A DNA stretch of 64,000 bases from JAAXIE01 sp965204245 (GTDB lineage Bacteria > Chloroflexota > Dehalococcoidia > Lucifugimonadales > JAAXIE01), in contig CBDBED010000007.1 in the NCBI GenBank assembly GCA_965204245.1, positions 124,001 through 188,000 of the forward strand, given 5' to 3'. The first letter of the stretch is position 1. The number at the start of each line of letters is the position of its first letter. A model generated the notes under the pieces. That model worked only from the letters and a program-made list of their open reading frames with translations, did not search any database and was not told where the DNA came from. The position numbers and the translations under genes were made by a program. Positions 25,479 through 34,829 of the stretch are shown here, piece after piece.

Positions 25479-26906
25479 ATGGACCGTGCCGAGATTCCTT
25501 TCCTGACCGCCGTCGAACTGGGCGACCTCATCCGCAGGCGAGAGCTATCCCCCGTTGAGGCCACCGAAGCCTACCTCGCCCGCATCGAAGAAATCGAACC
25601 CAAGACCAACGCCTACATCACCGTATGCGGCGACGAAGCCTTGGCAGCAGCCCGGCAGGCTGAGACTGAAATCGCAGCCGGCAACCACCGGGGTGCCATG
25701 CACGGCATTCCCATCGGCATCAAGGACCAGATACACACCAAGGGCATCCGCACCACCATCGCCTCCCGCATGCGCAGCGAGCACATCTCCGACCGGGATG
25801 CCACCGTCGTCACTAACCTCAAAGAGGCGGGCGCCGTCATTCTCGGCAAGCTCAACATGGCTGAGATGGCCTTGGGCGATCCCATGAACTCCGCCTTTGG
25901 CCCAGCCCACAATCCATGGGACCTCACCCGCAACCCCGGCACCTCCAGCACAGGTTCCGGCGCCGCCACTGCCGCCTTCCTTTGCGCCACCTCCCTCGGG
26001 GAAGACACTGCAGGCTCCATTCGTCACCCCGCCGCCAGTTGCGGCCTAGTCGGCCTGCGCCCCTCTTGGGGCAGGGTCAGCCGCTACGCCGTCGACGGGG
26101 CCTCTTGGTCCGTAGACACCATCGGACCCATCTCCCGCTGCGTGGCCGACTGTGCCATCACCATACGCGCCATCGCTGGCCACGACCCCAAGGACCCCCT
26201 CACCCGAAACGTCCCCGTGCCCGACTACCAGCGAGCACTCACCGGCGACATCCGCGGCCTGAAAGTCGGCATCCCCCGCGAATGCTTTGACCCTGAAGCC
26301 GTTGGCGTGACCCAGGAGACCGCCGACAGCGTTCGCGCGGCCATAGAAGTCCTCAAGCAACTGGGCGCCGAAATCCGCGAGGTCTCCATACCCATGACCC
26401 GCCATGCTGGGGCCATCATCAGGGGCATCACCCACACCGAGCGGGTCAGCATTCATCCAGAATGGCTGCGCGACCGGGGCGACGAGTACCACTACAACAC
26501 CCGCGTCGCCTTTATGACCGGCAACATCATCCCCGGCGAGTTCTACTACAAGGCCCAGAAGGCCCGTGTCATCCTGCGCCAGCAGATACTGGATACCTTC
26601 CAAGAGGTCGACATACTGGCCCAACCCTGTTCCACCGCTCCCGCTGCGGTCATGGACCCCAACGCCCACGTCGAAAGCAAGGAGCAGGCCAGCAGGGCCT
26701 TGGTCGAAGCAAACCTTCGCAGCATGTTCAGTCTCGCAGGGACCCCCGCCCTGTCCATCCTCTGCGGGTTCACCTCCGACGGCCCCGGCGGCCTCCCGCA
26801 AGCCCTGCAGTTGGTGGCAAAACCCTTCGACGAGGAGACGGTGCTTCGCACCGCCCACGCCTACGAGCAGAACACGGAATGGCACCTGAGGCGGCCTCCG
26901 ATATAG
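25479..26906 (+). CDS. Amidase-signature amidase
   Basis: 475 residues; ATG after GGGAGG. The amidase-signature triad is complete: Lys82 in GIKDQIHTKG, cis-Ser156 in GTSSTGSGAAT and nucleophile Ser180 in GEDTAGSIRHPA, 24 residues apart as is typical. It hydrolyses amide bonds; broad members act on aryl or aliphatic amides. A TATACT hexamer at 25449-25454 may be its -10 element. A second amidase is at 38090. The substrate is unknown. Confidence 0.8.
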   Translation: MDRAEIPFLTAVELGDLIRRRELSPVEATEAYLARIEEIEPKTNAYITVCGDEALAAARQAETEIAAGNHRGAMHGIPIGIKDQIHTKGIRTTIASRMRSEHISDRDATVVTNLKEAGAVILGKLNMAEMALGDPMNSAFGPAHNPWDLTRNPGTSSTGSGAATAAFLCATSLGEDTAGSIRHPAASCGLVGLRPSWGRVSRYAVDGASWSVDTIGPISRCVADCAITIRAIAGHDPKDPLTRNVPVPDYQRALTGDIRGLKVGIPRECFDPEAVGVTQETADSVRAAIEVLKQLGAEIREVSIPMTRHAGAIIRGITHTERVSIHPEWLRDRGDEYHYNTRVAFMTGNIIPGEFYYKAQKARVILRQQILDTFQEVDILAQPCSTAPAAVMDPNAHVESKEQASRALVEANLRSMFSLAGTPALSILCGFTSDGPGGLPQALQLVAKPFDEETVLRTAHAYEQNTEWHLRRPPI

Positions 26907-26949
26907 GGGACTGGCGTCTTCAAAACGAACCGGCCGACTAGGAGGAGAG

Positions 26950-27906
26950 ATGACTGACAAGCGAATCGGCGTGGCAGCAATGGGCGGTGACGCCAAAGCG
27001 GTGATAGCCCGCATCCAGCAGATGGAGCGAATGGGCGTGCCCGCCGCTTGGCTCACCACGGGTGGGGCCGGCTTGGACGGCCTGACCATCTTCTCCGCGG
27101 CCGCCGTCCAGACGGAAAGCATCCTCCTCGGCACCTGCATCACACCCACTTGGCCCCGTCATCCCGTTGCCGCCGTTCAGCAGGTTCAGGTCATCGCCAA
27201 CCTCGCTCCCGGCCGCTTCCGCTTCGGCGTCGGACCCAGCCACAGCGGTGGCATGCAGACCGTCTTCGGGGCCGATTTCCGCGCTCCTCTGACCAACGTG
27301 CGCGAATACGTCCACGTCGTGAAGAGCCTGCTGGGCACAGGCGAGGTGGACTTTGATGGCAAACAGTACCATGCCCACGCCCGTATTGCCGAGCCGTCTC
27401 CCGATGTGCCGGTGATGTCGGCGGCCCTCAGGCGTCGCTCCTTCGAGTTCTGCGGTGCCGAGGCTGACGGGGCCATCAGTTGGGTCTGCCCCGGAACATA
27501 CCTGCGGGATGTCGCCGTCCCGGCCATGGAGGCCGGAGCCCACGGCGCAGGGCGCGAGACCCCTCCCCTCATCACCCATGCCCCGGTCTGTGTCCATGAC
27601 AACCCCGCCGAAGCCCGGGCCGCCTTCCGCCAACAGATGGGTTTCTACCCCCAAGCTCCCTTTTATGCCCGCATGTTTGCCGAGGCTGGCTTCCCCGAAG
27701 CCGAGGAGACCCACGAGTGGAGTGACGGGATGCTGGAGGCGGTGTTGATTTCCGGCGACGAGGAGACAGTCGCCTCCGGCCTGCGTCGCCTCTTCGACTG
27801 GGGGTCCGGAGAAGTGCTGGTGTCGGTAGTGACCGCTGGCAATGACACCGAGGCCTCGTGGCGGCGCACCGTCGAAACCCTCGTACAGGTGCAGAAGGGT
27901 CTCTAG
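26950..27906 (+). CDS. LLM-class oxidoreductase, F420-type
   Basis: 318 residues; AGGAGGAG 5 nt before ATG. Features: MGVPAAWLTTGG near the N-terminus, LLGTCITPTWPRHPVAAVQQVQ, and LAPGRFRFGVGPSHSG, the phosphate-binding loop of luciferase-like enzymes. This pattern is seen in F420-dependent LLM enzymes such as the TIGR03564-like group. It may oxidise or reduce a small organic substrate. It follows the amidase by 43 bp on the same strand. Confidence 0.75.
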   Translation: MTDKRIGVAAMGGDAKAVIARIQQMERMGVPAAWLTTGGAGLDGLTIFSAAAVQTESILLGTCITPTWPRHPVAAVQQVQVIANLAPGRFRFGVGPSHSGGMQTVFGADFRAPLTNVREYVHVVKSLLGTGEVDFDGKQYHAHARIAEPSPDVPVMSAALRRRSFEFCGAEADGAISWVCPGTYLRDVAVPAMEAGAHGAGRETPPLITHAPVCVHDNPAEARAAFRQQMGFYPQAPFYARMFAEAGFPEAEETHEWSDGMLEAVLISGDEETVASGLRRLFDWGSGEVLVSVVTAGNDTEASWRRTVETLVQVQKGL

Positions 27907-27948
27907 CGCGACTGGGGCGCTCTCGCAAAGGACTGAGGAGCTAGCGCG

Positions 27949-28980
27949 ATGCGATTCCCATGGGCAAACGTCGCGCTCATCTTTCTGTTCATCTTTGAAC
28001 TGCTGACAGGCTACTTGGGGCTCACCCACTCCAACCCCGAGTGGATTGCCTCGATGCACCTGCACCGCATCGCAGGATTCTCCATCCTTGCCCTCTTCAT
28101 CTGGAAGTCGCGCAACATCCTCAGTTCCTTCACCGTCCGTCGCAACTGGCAGCGCTCGCCAGAGACCATGGTCCTCTCCACTGTCCTCCTAGTGGGGCTC
28201 CTCACAGTCCTGGGATTGGGACTGGCTTGGAGCCACCTAGGCTCCTATAGCTGGATGGGATTCTCCGGCACCACTATCCACATGACCCTCGCCATCGGCC
28301 TTCTCCCCTTGCTCCTATGGCACACTCTCCGCCACCGCATCAGCCTGCGCAGTCGTTATGTCGCTGACCGCCGCAATTTCCTCCGACTAGGCCTGCTAGG
28401 CGTAGCTGGCCTCCTGGTATGGCAGGCATCGGAAAGCCTGCTATCAGTGTCCAAGGCACCGGGGGCTGAACGCCGTTTCACCGGGTCATACCCCGAGGAC
28501 GGCCCCACGTTTCCGGTGACAATGTGGCTAAACGACCGCACTCCCACGGTCAATCCCGATTCATGGCGGCTGAACATATCGGGCCATGTGTTCAACTCCT
28601 ACGAACTGACCTTGGAAGACCTCCAAAAATGGCAGGACGAACTGACGGCCACCCTCGACTGCACCGGAGGCTGGTACACCACCCGAACGTGGCGAGGCGC
28701 ACCCCTGCCCGACCTGTTGGCACTGGCAAATCCCAAGCCGGGCGCCTCCAGCATCACCATCACCTCCCGCACCGGCTATTTCAGGCGCTACTCAATGGAT
28801 GAAGCGCAGCGAGCCATGCTGGCAACCGCAGTGGACGACAAGCCCCTCACCGCTGGTCATGGCTTCCCCGCGCGCATGGTGGAACCCCACAAGCGGGGCT
28901 ACGACTGGATCAAGTGGGTGGACTCCATCACAGTCAACGACACCGGCAAGTTGTGGCAGCCCCCTCTGCCCCTCACGTAA
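27949..28980 (+). CDS. Membrane cytochrome-b-like / sulfite-oxidase-type molybdopterin fusion
   Basis: 343 residues. Residues 1-160 hold four membrane segments (about 6-24, 38-55, 74-94, 108-126) plus a fifth at about 144-160; His37, His39, His95, His111 and His125 could ligate haem b. Residues 175-343 form a compact sulfite-oxidase-like Moco domain: GHVFNSYELTLEDLQ, then Cys238 in TLDCTGGW, the expected Mo ligand, and GFPARMVEPHKRGYDW. Normally the Moco subunit (for example MsrP) and its haem-b membrane partner (MsrQ) are separate proteins; here they are fused in one chain. RRNFLRL at 141-147 may be a relic Tat motif. Role possibly periplasmic reduction or oxidation of a sulfur compound. Confidence 0.75.
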   Translation: MRFPWANVALIFLFIFELLTGYLGLTHSNPEWIASMHLHRIAGFSILALFIWKSRNILSSFTVRRNWQRSPETMVLSTVLLVGLLTVLGLGLAWSHLGSYSWMGFSGTTIHMTLAIGLLPLLLWHTLRHRISLRSRYVADRRNFLRLGLLGVAGLLVWQASESLLSVSKAPGAERRFTGSYPEDGPTFPVTMWLNDRTPTVNPDSWRLNISGHVFNSYELTLEDLQKWQDELTATLDCTGGWYTTRTWRGAPLPDLLALANPKPGASSITITSRTGYFRRYSMDEAQRAMLATAVDDKPLTAGHGFPARMVEPHKRGYDWIKWVDSITVNDTGKLWQPPLPLT

Positions 28981-28992
28981 GCGCCCTCCGCA

Positions 28993-29703
28993 TCACCCCA
29001 ACCCCATCACCTGCACCAACTCATCAAGACAGTGGACTTCCAAGTCGGGAACCGCATCCGACCCTCTCGTTGCCCCACCATGGTTTGCATGCCCTCGATT
29101 GACCCACACCGACGCAACGCCCAGTTGGTTCGCTGGCCCTATGTCGTGGTACAAACTCTCCGCAATATGCAGCCAGCCCGCCTTCTCCACCCTCATCCGT
29201 TCCATGGCGATGTGGAAGTTGTTGAGGTTGGGCTTGTAACTGCCACACTGCTGCGAGGTAATCACGGCGTCCAACTCCACGCCCAAAGTACGGGCCGCAG
29301 GCGCGAACAGGTCGTCGTCCACGTTAGTGATAATCGCCAGCTTATAGCGGGACTTCATCAGCCTCAGAGCCTCAATCGTATCGGGAAAAACGGGCCACGC
29401 CCCAATCGTATCAACCAAGCAGGCTTCCTCCTGCTCCGTGAGCCGCACGCCAAGCCTCTCCCCCATAAGCTGCATCACCCGCCGAAGGACTTGGCGGTAC
29501 TCCATGAACTCCCCGCCCTGCTGTACTACCGGCTCCACAGCTGCAAAGAGAGCAAGCACTTCCGGTTTGGACACGCTGACTCCATGCGATTTCAGCGCAC
29601 CAGCAACGGCATCCGAAATCCCCGTCTCCCAATCAACCAGCGTCCCATAGCAGTCAAAGCTCAGCCATTCAAAGCGGTCGAAATCCAAGGCTCGCATTCC
29701 CAT
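28993..29703 (-). CDS. HAD-superfamily type II haloacid dehalogenase-like hydrolase
   Basis: 236 residues from ATG 29703, chosen because it lies 2 nt after the stop of the upstream gene; a longer frame reaching 29808 would overlap it by 103 nt. Motif I is FDCYGTLVDWE with nucleophile Asp17; motif II is IITNVDDD; the later CGSYKPN lysine and LHIAESLYHDIGPANQLG complete the set. L-2-haloacid dehalogenases have this FDxYGTL pattern, but many relatives are phosphatases. It forms an operon with the MetE-like gene. Confidence 0.75.
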   Translation of the reverse strand: MGMRALDFDRFEWLSFDCYGTLVDWETGISDAVAGALKSHGVSVSKPEVLALFAAVEPVVQQGGEFMEYRQVLRRVMQLMGERLGVRLTEQEEACLVDTIGAWPVFPDTIEALRLMKSRYKLAIITNVDDDLFAPAARTLGVELDAVITSQQCGSYKPNLNNFHIAMERMRVEKAGWLHIAESLYHDIGPANQLGVASVWVNRGHANHGGATRGSDAVPDLEVHCLDELVQVMGLG

Positions 29704-29705
29704 GA

Positions 29706-30824
29706 TCAACCCCAGACAGCTTGGGCTGTCCGCGCCACCAACTCCAGCTTGCGCCGCTGGTCGTCCGAGGATATGGCGTTTCCTGCGTCCACCGATGCAA
29801 AACCGCATTGCGGGCTGATCGCCAGATCTTCCATCGGCACATATTGGGCAGCCTCGTCGATGCGCCGCCGCAACCCGTCCATCGACTCCATATAGCCCTG
29901 CTTCGTGGTGATGAGGCCCAGCACCACCGTCTTGCCTCTGGGGACAAATCTCAACGGCTCAAACCCTCCAGAGCGCTCGTTGTCGTATTCCAGAAGGAAT
30001 GCGTCCACATCCAGCGCATTGAACAATCGCTCGGCAATCGCCTCATAGCTGCCTTCACTCAGCCAGTGGCTGCGGTTATTGCCCCGGCACAGGTGTACAC
30101 CCAAGGTCAGGCCCTCGCGCCTGAGCCCTTGGAACGTCGAGCCGTCCGCTTCTACGATTTCCGAGAAAAGCGCATCGGGGTCGTCCCCATTGGCCCGCAT
30201 CTGCTCCCGCTGAACGGTGTCGACGTAAGCGGTGTATCCCGGCGCATCAAGCTGAATATAGGAAACACCCTCGTCGATAAGGGCGATGATTTCCTCCCGC
30301 ACGATGCCCGCCATGTCGCGCACCGCATCGGGCATAGTGGCATAGTGCTGGTCCGAAACTCCCTTGCGGTAGCAGCGCGACCCCATGAACCCCGGCGACG
30401 GCATGGTCACCTTGCAGGGGCCATTGGCGTTCTCCAGAAGGAAACCCGACTCGTGCGCGGTGATGCGATGTCGACGCCGAAGAGGTCCGCCAATTACCCA
30501 GACCGGCGGCGAGGCAACGCCCCCTCCCGAAGCAACATCCGTAGGCTGAGGCCCGCGCCAACTCAGCGGCACATCTCCGGGATCCATCCCGTCCAAGGCA
30601 TTGGCCAATTCAGTCCTGAAATCGCCCCGGCGATGCTCACCATCGCTGAAGACTTGGACACCGCACCCACGCTGTAACTCCAAGGCCTGAAGGATGCAAC
30701 GGTCCTCCAGTTCTTTCAGTTGCTCCGCCGAGATGCGACCCGCAGCATGTGCGGTCCTGGCATCAAGCAGTTCACGGGGCCGCAGCAAGCTGCCAATGTG
30801 ATCAGCGCGATAAGTGGCAGGCAT
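29706..30824 (-). CDS. Cobalamin-independent methionine synthase II-like protein (MetE C-domain family)
   Basis: 372 residues. It resembles the C-terminal half of MetE: RADHIGSLLRPREL at the N-terminus, QVFSDGEHRRGDF, YIQLDAPGYTAYVD, then HLCRGN with zinc-ligand His244 and Cys246, and PQCGFASVD with the last Cys near 341. No N-terminal MetE domain is present, so it belongs to the short, core-MetE-like (YxjG) family whose methyl donor is often uncertain. A second member is at 53616. It is followed 2 bp later by the HAD gene. Confidence 0.75.
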   Translation of the reverse strand: MPATYRADHIGSLLRPRELLDARTAHAAGRISAEQLKELEDRCILQALELQRGCGVQVFSDGEHRRGDFRTELANALDGMDPGDVPLSWRGPQPTDVASGGGVASPPVWVIGGPLRRRHRITAHESGFLLENANGPCKVTMPSPGFMGSRCYRKGVSDQHYATMPDAVRDMAGIVREEIIALIDEGVSYIQLDAPGYTAYVDTVQREQMRANGDDPDALFSEIVEADGSTFQGLRREGLTLGVHLCRGNNRSHWLSEGSYEAIAERLFNALDVDAFLLEYDNERSGGFEPLRFVPRGKTVVLGLITTKQGYMESMDGLRRRIDEAAQYVPMEDLAISPQCGFASVDAGNAISSDDQRRKLELVARTAQAVWG

Positions 30825-30878
30825 CAGCGCTTCCTCCTTGTACGGCCTCAGGCAGAAGCCGGGTAGGACTATACATTA

Positions 30879-30901
30879 AGGGCACCCGTAACGGATGCCC
30901 T
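30879..30901 (-). terminator. Hairpin between LigB and MetE-like genes
   Basis: AGGGCACCCG (30879-30888) and CGGATGCCCT (30892-30901) form a 10-bp stem with a 3-nt loop. The one mismatch becomes a G-U pair only in the minus-strand transcript, consistent with terminating the LigB gene. Confidence 0.5.
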
Positions 30902-30941
30902 CACGTTCAAGAATCTGACCCGATGGTCACTGCCGGCTTAA

Positions 30942-32003
30942 CTACGCCCACCGCGCGAACGTCCATCCACCGCCCGTACCCGCAGGCGTCCGGTAGACCG
31001 GCACGTACTCCAAGAAGTCGATGTCCTTGTCTTCCAAGGCACCGGCAGCAGCCACCCAGTTGCGTATCTCCGAACTGGCCGAGTTCAAGCGGTGACGGGG
31101 CAGGTTGCAGAGAAGCTCTACGTCCTTCTCCTTCAGCCCCTTGATGGTCATGCGGTCAATCTCCTCATCAACCACGAAGTGGCTCAAGCCTCCCGATGCG
31201 ATGAGGCACACCCGCTTGTCGCTGTCCCAAGCGTCGATCGCCTTGCGCAGTGCTTGACCGAAAGCATAGGAACGGCGCGGCGTGGGCTGGTTCGGAGGGT
31301 ACACGTTCTGGAATATTGGCACGATGGGCATGGGCGCGTTGTCCATCAGCCGCTTCACTATGAAGCTCCAGCCATGGGGCAACCCGAAGGGGCGCTCCTC
31401 CGTCACCCGCACGTACTTGCTCTCCCCGTCCAGCGTGGGGTAGCGACGCGCGATGGCTCCGCCCGACTGGGGGCGGATGTACTTGGAGTGGGCCATGTCG
31501 AACTCGGACTCAATCATGTACTCAATGATGTGACGCCCCAGTTCCGTCTCCACGGGCACATCCAAGGGAACATCACCCCATCCGTTGGCCAAAGCCCAAG
31601 GCACAGGGCCTGAGTTCTCATCCGCTGGATAAGGGACCAAGGGGAACGTGTCACCCCAGTAGACCGAGAAGGCGGGCATCATGTCCTCAAACAAAAGCTC
31701 GTCCTGGTCGTCGCTGATAATCACCGTGACGTCGGGCTTGACCTCAGCCAGCGTCTGCTTGAGGGTCTTGATGGCGCTCTGTATCTGATTGTGCTGCGCT
31801 TCGAACTTCTCCGGAGTGATGCCTTGAGCAACGGCAGGATCGGTCCGCTCCACCAATTCCTCATAGGAAAAGACCAACCCGTCCGGCGGCGCAACCAGCT
31901 CAGGATTCCGCTTGTCGCCCTCGGCATAGGTGAGCCAGTCTTTGTGGTCCAGCGTCAGCATCGGGCTATGGGACGTACCCAGACCCACCACTACTTCGGC
32001 CAT
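30942..32003 (-). CDS. LigB-type class III extradiol ring-cleavage dioxygenase
   Basis: 353 residues. N-terminal VVGLGTSHSPMLTLDH carries the first likely Fe(II) His (in TSHSP). DVTVIISDDQDELLFED, PHGWSFIVKRLM and CLIASGGLSHFVVDEEID are further LigB landmarks, and the ending YVPVYRTPAGTGGGW is shared with the fragment at 2-145. LigB-family enzymes open catechols such as protocatechuate between C4 and C5. It is about 310 bp from the downstream MetE gene's hairpin-separated operon and 118 bp from a dienelactone hydrolase upstream. The partner LigA-like small subunit is absent, as in one-component members. Confidence 0.85.
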   Translation of the reverse strand: MAEVVVGLGTSHSPMLTLDHKDWLTYAEGDKRNPELVAPPDGLVFSYEELVERTDPAVAQGITPEKFEAQHNQIQSAIKTLKQTLAEVKPDVTVIISDDQDELLFEDMMPAFSVYWGDTFPLVPYPADENSGPVPWALANGWGDVPLDVPVETELGRHIIEYMIESEFDMAHSKYIRPQSGGAIARRYPTLDGESKYVRVTEERPFGLPHGWSFIVKRLMDNAPMPIVPIFQNVYPPNQPTPRRSYAFGQALRKAIDAWDSDKRVCLIASGGLSHFVVDEEIDRMTIKGLKEKDVELLCNLPRHRLNSASSEIRNWVAAAGALEDKDIDFLEYVPVYRTPAGTGGGWTFARWA

Positions 32004-32121
32004 CGTATCCTCCTAATGGGCATGCCTTCATCCGCCGGATTTCCGGCGAGTTTGTTCCCTTGGCAACAGTTAATCACGCAGCTGCGCGGCCATGCAAATC
32101 GCGCCGGGGTCAAGGCGCAAG

Positions 32122-32946
32122 TCAGGCCAGCCGCACCTTCTTGGTGAAGTCATAGTCCGGCGCAATGTCCGAGCGGAAGCTCCATATTGTCCGGCCAGCA
32201 GGAAATGCCCCACAGCCGACCCGCTCTAGGAAGTCGATGATCATGCCCCATGCCTTTTCTGATTCGTCAGGCCGGTAGCGTCCCGGCATTGTCGAGTTCA
32301 TCCAACCATGGGGCATATACGGAAAAAGCGTGAACTCGTAGCTCTTGCGGTAATCCTCCAGCACGCCCCGCAGCCGCCGCATGTCCTCCACCGACACCAC
32401 GAAATCATCCTCGCCGAAGATGCCCACCACCGGTGCCGTGACCCGTGCAATAATATCTTCGTAAGGCTCTTGGCGGGCCTTACCCAGTTCCCACACCGCC
32501 GCCTGCGCCCCGCCATACACCACCACATTCGCGCATATCTCCCCACGGGCACTGTTCAAGACCAGCGGATACTCCCCGCTCTGGCACACGCCCATCGCTG
32601 CGATGCGCCGCGAGTCCACCTGCGGGTGCTCCAGCAGGTAGTCAAGACTGGCCCCCATGTACGAGCGGATGTCGTCGTCGCAGATGGGCACCATGATGTC
32701 GCCCCGGTTCAGGGCCTCCTTGTCCCCCTCCCAGCGCGAATACATATCCGGCGCAATGCCCACGTACCCGGATGCGGCCAGCTTGGCGGTCAGATCAAGA
32801 GTGTGCTGCACAAGCCCATACCGCTCATGCCCCAGAATCACGGCCCCAAAAGGACCCGTGCCCTGCTCGGGAATAGCCAGAAACGCGCTAACCCTGTCGC
32901 CAAAGGTCACCCATGAAGTTGAGGCACCGGGGTAGGACTGCGTCAT
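32122..32946 (-). CDS. Dienelactone hydrolase-family protein
   Basis: 274 residues. Alpha/beta hydrolase with a Cys nucleophile: GVCQSGEY gives Cys121, where classical dienelactone hydrolases have a GxCxGG elbow. FGEDDFVV supplies the Asp and MPHGWMN the His. VILGHERYGLVQHTLDLTAKLA is typical for this family. It hydrolyses lactone intermediates of (chloro)aromatic catabolism in known members; here it precedes the LigB gene on the same strand and could process its products or related esters. The unusual SGEY after the Cys suggests a divergent subgroup. Confidence 0.75.
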   Translation of the reverse strand: MTQSYPGASTSWVTFGDRVSAFLAIPEQGTGPFGAVILGHERYGLVQHTLDLTAKLAASGYVGIAPDMYSRWEGDKEALNRGDIMVPICDDDIRSYMGASLDYLLEHPQVDSRRIAAMGVCQSGEYPLVLNSARGEICANVVVYGGAQAAVWELGKARQEPYEDIIARVTAPVVGIFGEDDFVVSVEDMRRLRGVLEDYRKSYEFTLFPYMPHGWMNSTMPGRYRPDESEKAWGMIIDFLERVGCGAFPAGRTIWSFRSDIAPDYDFTKKVRLA

Positions 32947-32991
32947 GATGTCACCCCGCGTTGTTTTGGAGCTTGGCCCGCAATTGCAGCT

Positions 32992-33714
32992 TCAGCCCTT
33001 GGTCTTCTGTTCAGCGCCCCAAGCAGCCATCCACTCGATTACCTCGGCCAAGGGCAACACGTCCGCATATTTCTGGTTCATGTCAAACAGGTTAATCGCG
33101 TGCGAAGCCTCATGCCGGTCGAACACGCACTCCTCAACCACCACCATCCGATAGCGGTTGGTGCAGCCGTCCACCACGCTGGAGCGCACGCACCCGCTGG
33201 TGCTCTCCCCGCACACGATGATGGTGTCGGCATCCAGATAGTTCAGGTGCCCCGCCAGCGGCGTGCCCCAGAACGCACTGGGCGACGACTTCTTCAGCAC
33301 CGTCTCCCCCTCAACCGGGGCCACCTCATCAATGATGTCATACCGCCGGTAACGCCTGTCAGCGGCCTCATCCGATAGCTGCGGAGGCTTCTCCGGCTGA
33401 CGTCGCACTATCCAGTCCTCCACTCCCGCATGGTCCAGCCCAGTCACATGCACCACCGGGATGCCGTTGTCCCTCGCCGTATGCAATAGCGTCTGTATAT
33501 GGGGGATGGAGTCCCAAGCAGCCAACCCACAACTTCCCGGCCAGTCCTTGATGGACTCCAGCAAAGGCTGGGGCTCATCTCCAAACACCCAGCGGTACAG
33601 GTCGATTAGAAGCAGCACCGGCCTCTCCCCAAACCCCATCTTGCGGTGAGTGCTGGCAGCCAGATGCGCCTTGTCCTGTTCAGTAAGGAAGGAATCCCAT
33701 ACACGAGAGGTCAT
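32992..33714 (-). CDS. Isochorismatase-family cysteine hydrolase
   Basis: 240 residues from the second of two adjacent ATGs (33714), which is 6 nt from GGAGG; longer starts reach into the upstream LLM gene. Catalytic triad: Asp in LLLIDLYR, Lys in VLKKSSPSAFWGT and Cys in CGESTSGCVRSSV. The TSGCVR motif is that of N-carbamoylsarcosine/maleamate amidohydrolase-like members. It cleaves C-N bonds of small amides in known relatives. The gene lies in a run of catabolic genes on the minus strand. Confidence 0.75.
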   Translation of the reverse strand: MTSRVWDSFLTEQDKAHLAASTHRKMGFGERPVLLLIDLYRWVFGDEPQPLLESIKDWPGSCGLAAWDSIPHIQTLLHTARDNGIPVVHVTGLDHAGVEDWIVRRQPEKPPQLSDEAADRRYRRYDIIDEVAPVEGETVLKKSSPSAFWGTPLAGHLNYLDADTIIVCGESTSGCVRSSVVDGCTNRYRMVVVEECVFDRHEASHAINLFDMNQKYADVLPLAEVIEWMAAWGAEQKTKG

Positions 33715-33779
33715 CATGCGCCTCCATAGTCTTGTGGTCTGTATTCGACTATTCCAGGAACTGCCGCCAAACCTGGCCG

Positions 33780-34679
33780 TCACCGCAACAGCGGTATGAC
33801 CTCCTCACACAGCCTCTGCAACTGCCCTCTCCCCTTGGTGACCATCGAAAAAATCAGCGTCTCCACGCCAGCATCAAGGAAAGACTGCGCCCGCTCGGCA
33901 CATTGCGCGGGTGTGCCGTGCAATGTGGACCGGTTCACGTCATAGGGAAAATCATAATATCGTGGCATCCGCGCACTAAGCACCGCCCGCGCCGCTGCCG
34001 CGTCATCATCTACGTGGATGTAGCAGAACTTGGCTGGCATAAGTTCCCTAATGGGCCTGCCTGCCGCTGACGCCTCTTCCCGCACCCGGGCCCATCCCCG
34101 CGCGAACTCTTCCGCGTCAGTCGTGCTGGAGGCCAGCCACCCATCACCCACCGTTGCCACCCGCTTGTACACCGGGTCTGCCCTGCCTCCGATCCAGACG
34201 GGCATGCGCTGCATTGGCCTTGGCTTCATCGTCCGCGCGTTTGGCGGTGGGAAGTCCTCCCCTTGGCCCCAAAAGTTCCGCATGGTCTGCAGCGTACCCA
34301 TAAACTGGCTCACCCGCCTGCGCATCGGCGCGCCTATGGCGTCGTACTCATCCGGTCGCCCGCCGAGCGATGCGCCAACGATGAGCCTGCCGTTGGAGAG
34401 GTAGTCCAAGGTCGAGATAGTCTTGGCCAAGGACAAGGGATTACGCAGGTTGGCGCACAAAACGCTGGTGCCCAGCTTGATGGTATTGGTGCGGGCCGCC
34501 GCGAAAGACAACACCGTAAGGGCTTCCAGCATGTCTATTCGCCCGTGCAATAGCCGGTCCTCGACCCACACCGAGTGAAGCCCGAGGTCCTCGGCGGCCA
34601 CGATATAGTCCGCCAGTTGTGCGGGGGTGGGAAGGTCGTCCCAGCCTACGTTGGGAAGATACACTCCGAACTGCGCCAT
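33780..34679 (-). CDS. LLM-class oxidoreductase, probably F420-dependent
   Basis: 299 residues. MAQFGVYLPNVGWDD, LGLHSVWVEDRLL, IKLGTSVLCANLRNPLSLAKT and LSNGRLIVGASLGGRPDEYDAIG give the luciferase-like barrel with its phosphate loop. Relative to the 12359 enzyme it is a different branch, like the F420-dependent short LLM group. It is 65 bp upstream of the isochorismatase gene, and divergent from the 34830 LLM gene with 150 bp between them. Confidence 0.75.
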   Translation of the reverse strand: MAQFGVYLPNVGWDDLPTPAQLADYIVAAEDLGLHSVWVEDRLLHGRIDMLEALTVLSFAAARTNTIKLGTSVLCANLRNPLSLAKTISTLDYLSNGRLIVGASLGGRPDEYDAIGAPMRRRVSQFMGTLQTMRNFWGQGEDFPPPNARTMKPRPMQRMPVWIGGRADPVYKRVATVGDGWLASSTTDAEEFARGWARVREEASAAGRPIRELMPAKFCYIHVDDDAAAARAVLSARMPRYYDFPYDVNRSTLHGTPAQCAERAQSFLDAGVETLIFSMVTKGRGQLQRLCEEVIPLLR

Positions 34680-34829
34680 GGCGCTCTCCTACAGGTATGA
34701 AGACTCGTGCATCGAGTTTGACAAAGACCAGCCGATGATACACTATTCTCGACAATCGGCGGCATGAGTTGTCCCCCCAAACCTTTAAGCTCTGGCCAGC
34801 TTTTGTCTGCACCCGGGAGGCATGGAAGT

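Noticed and set aside
26046..27149. 367-residue open frame on the minus strand
   Set aside because: Antisense to the amidase and the start of an LLM gene, both firmly supported.
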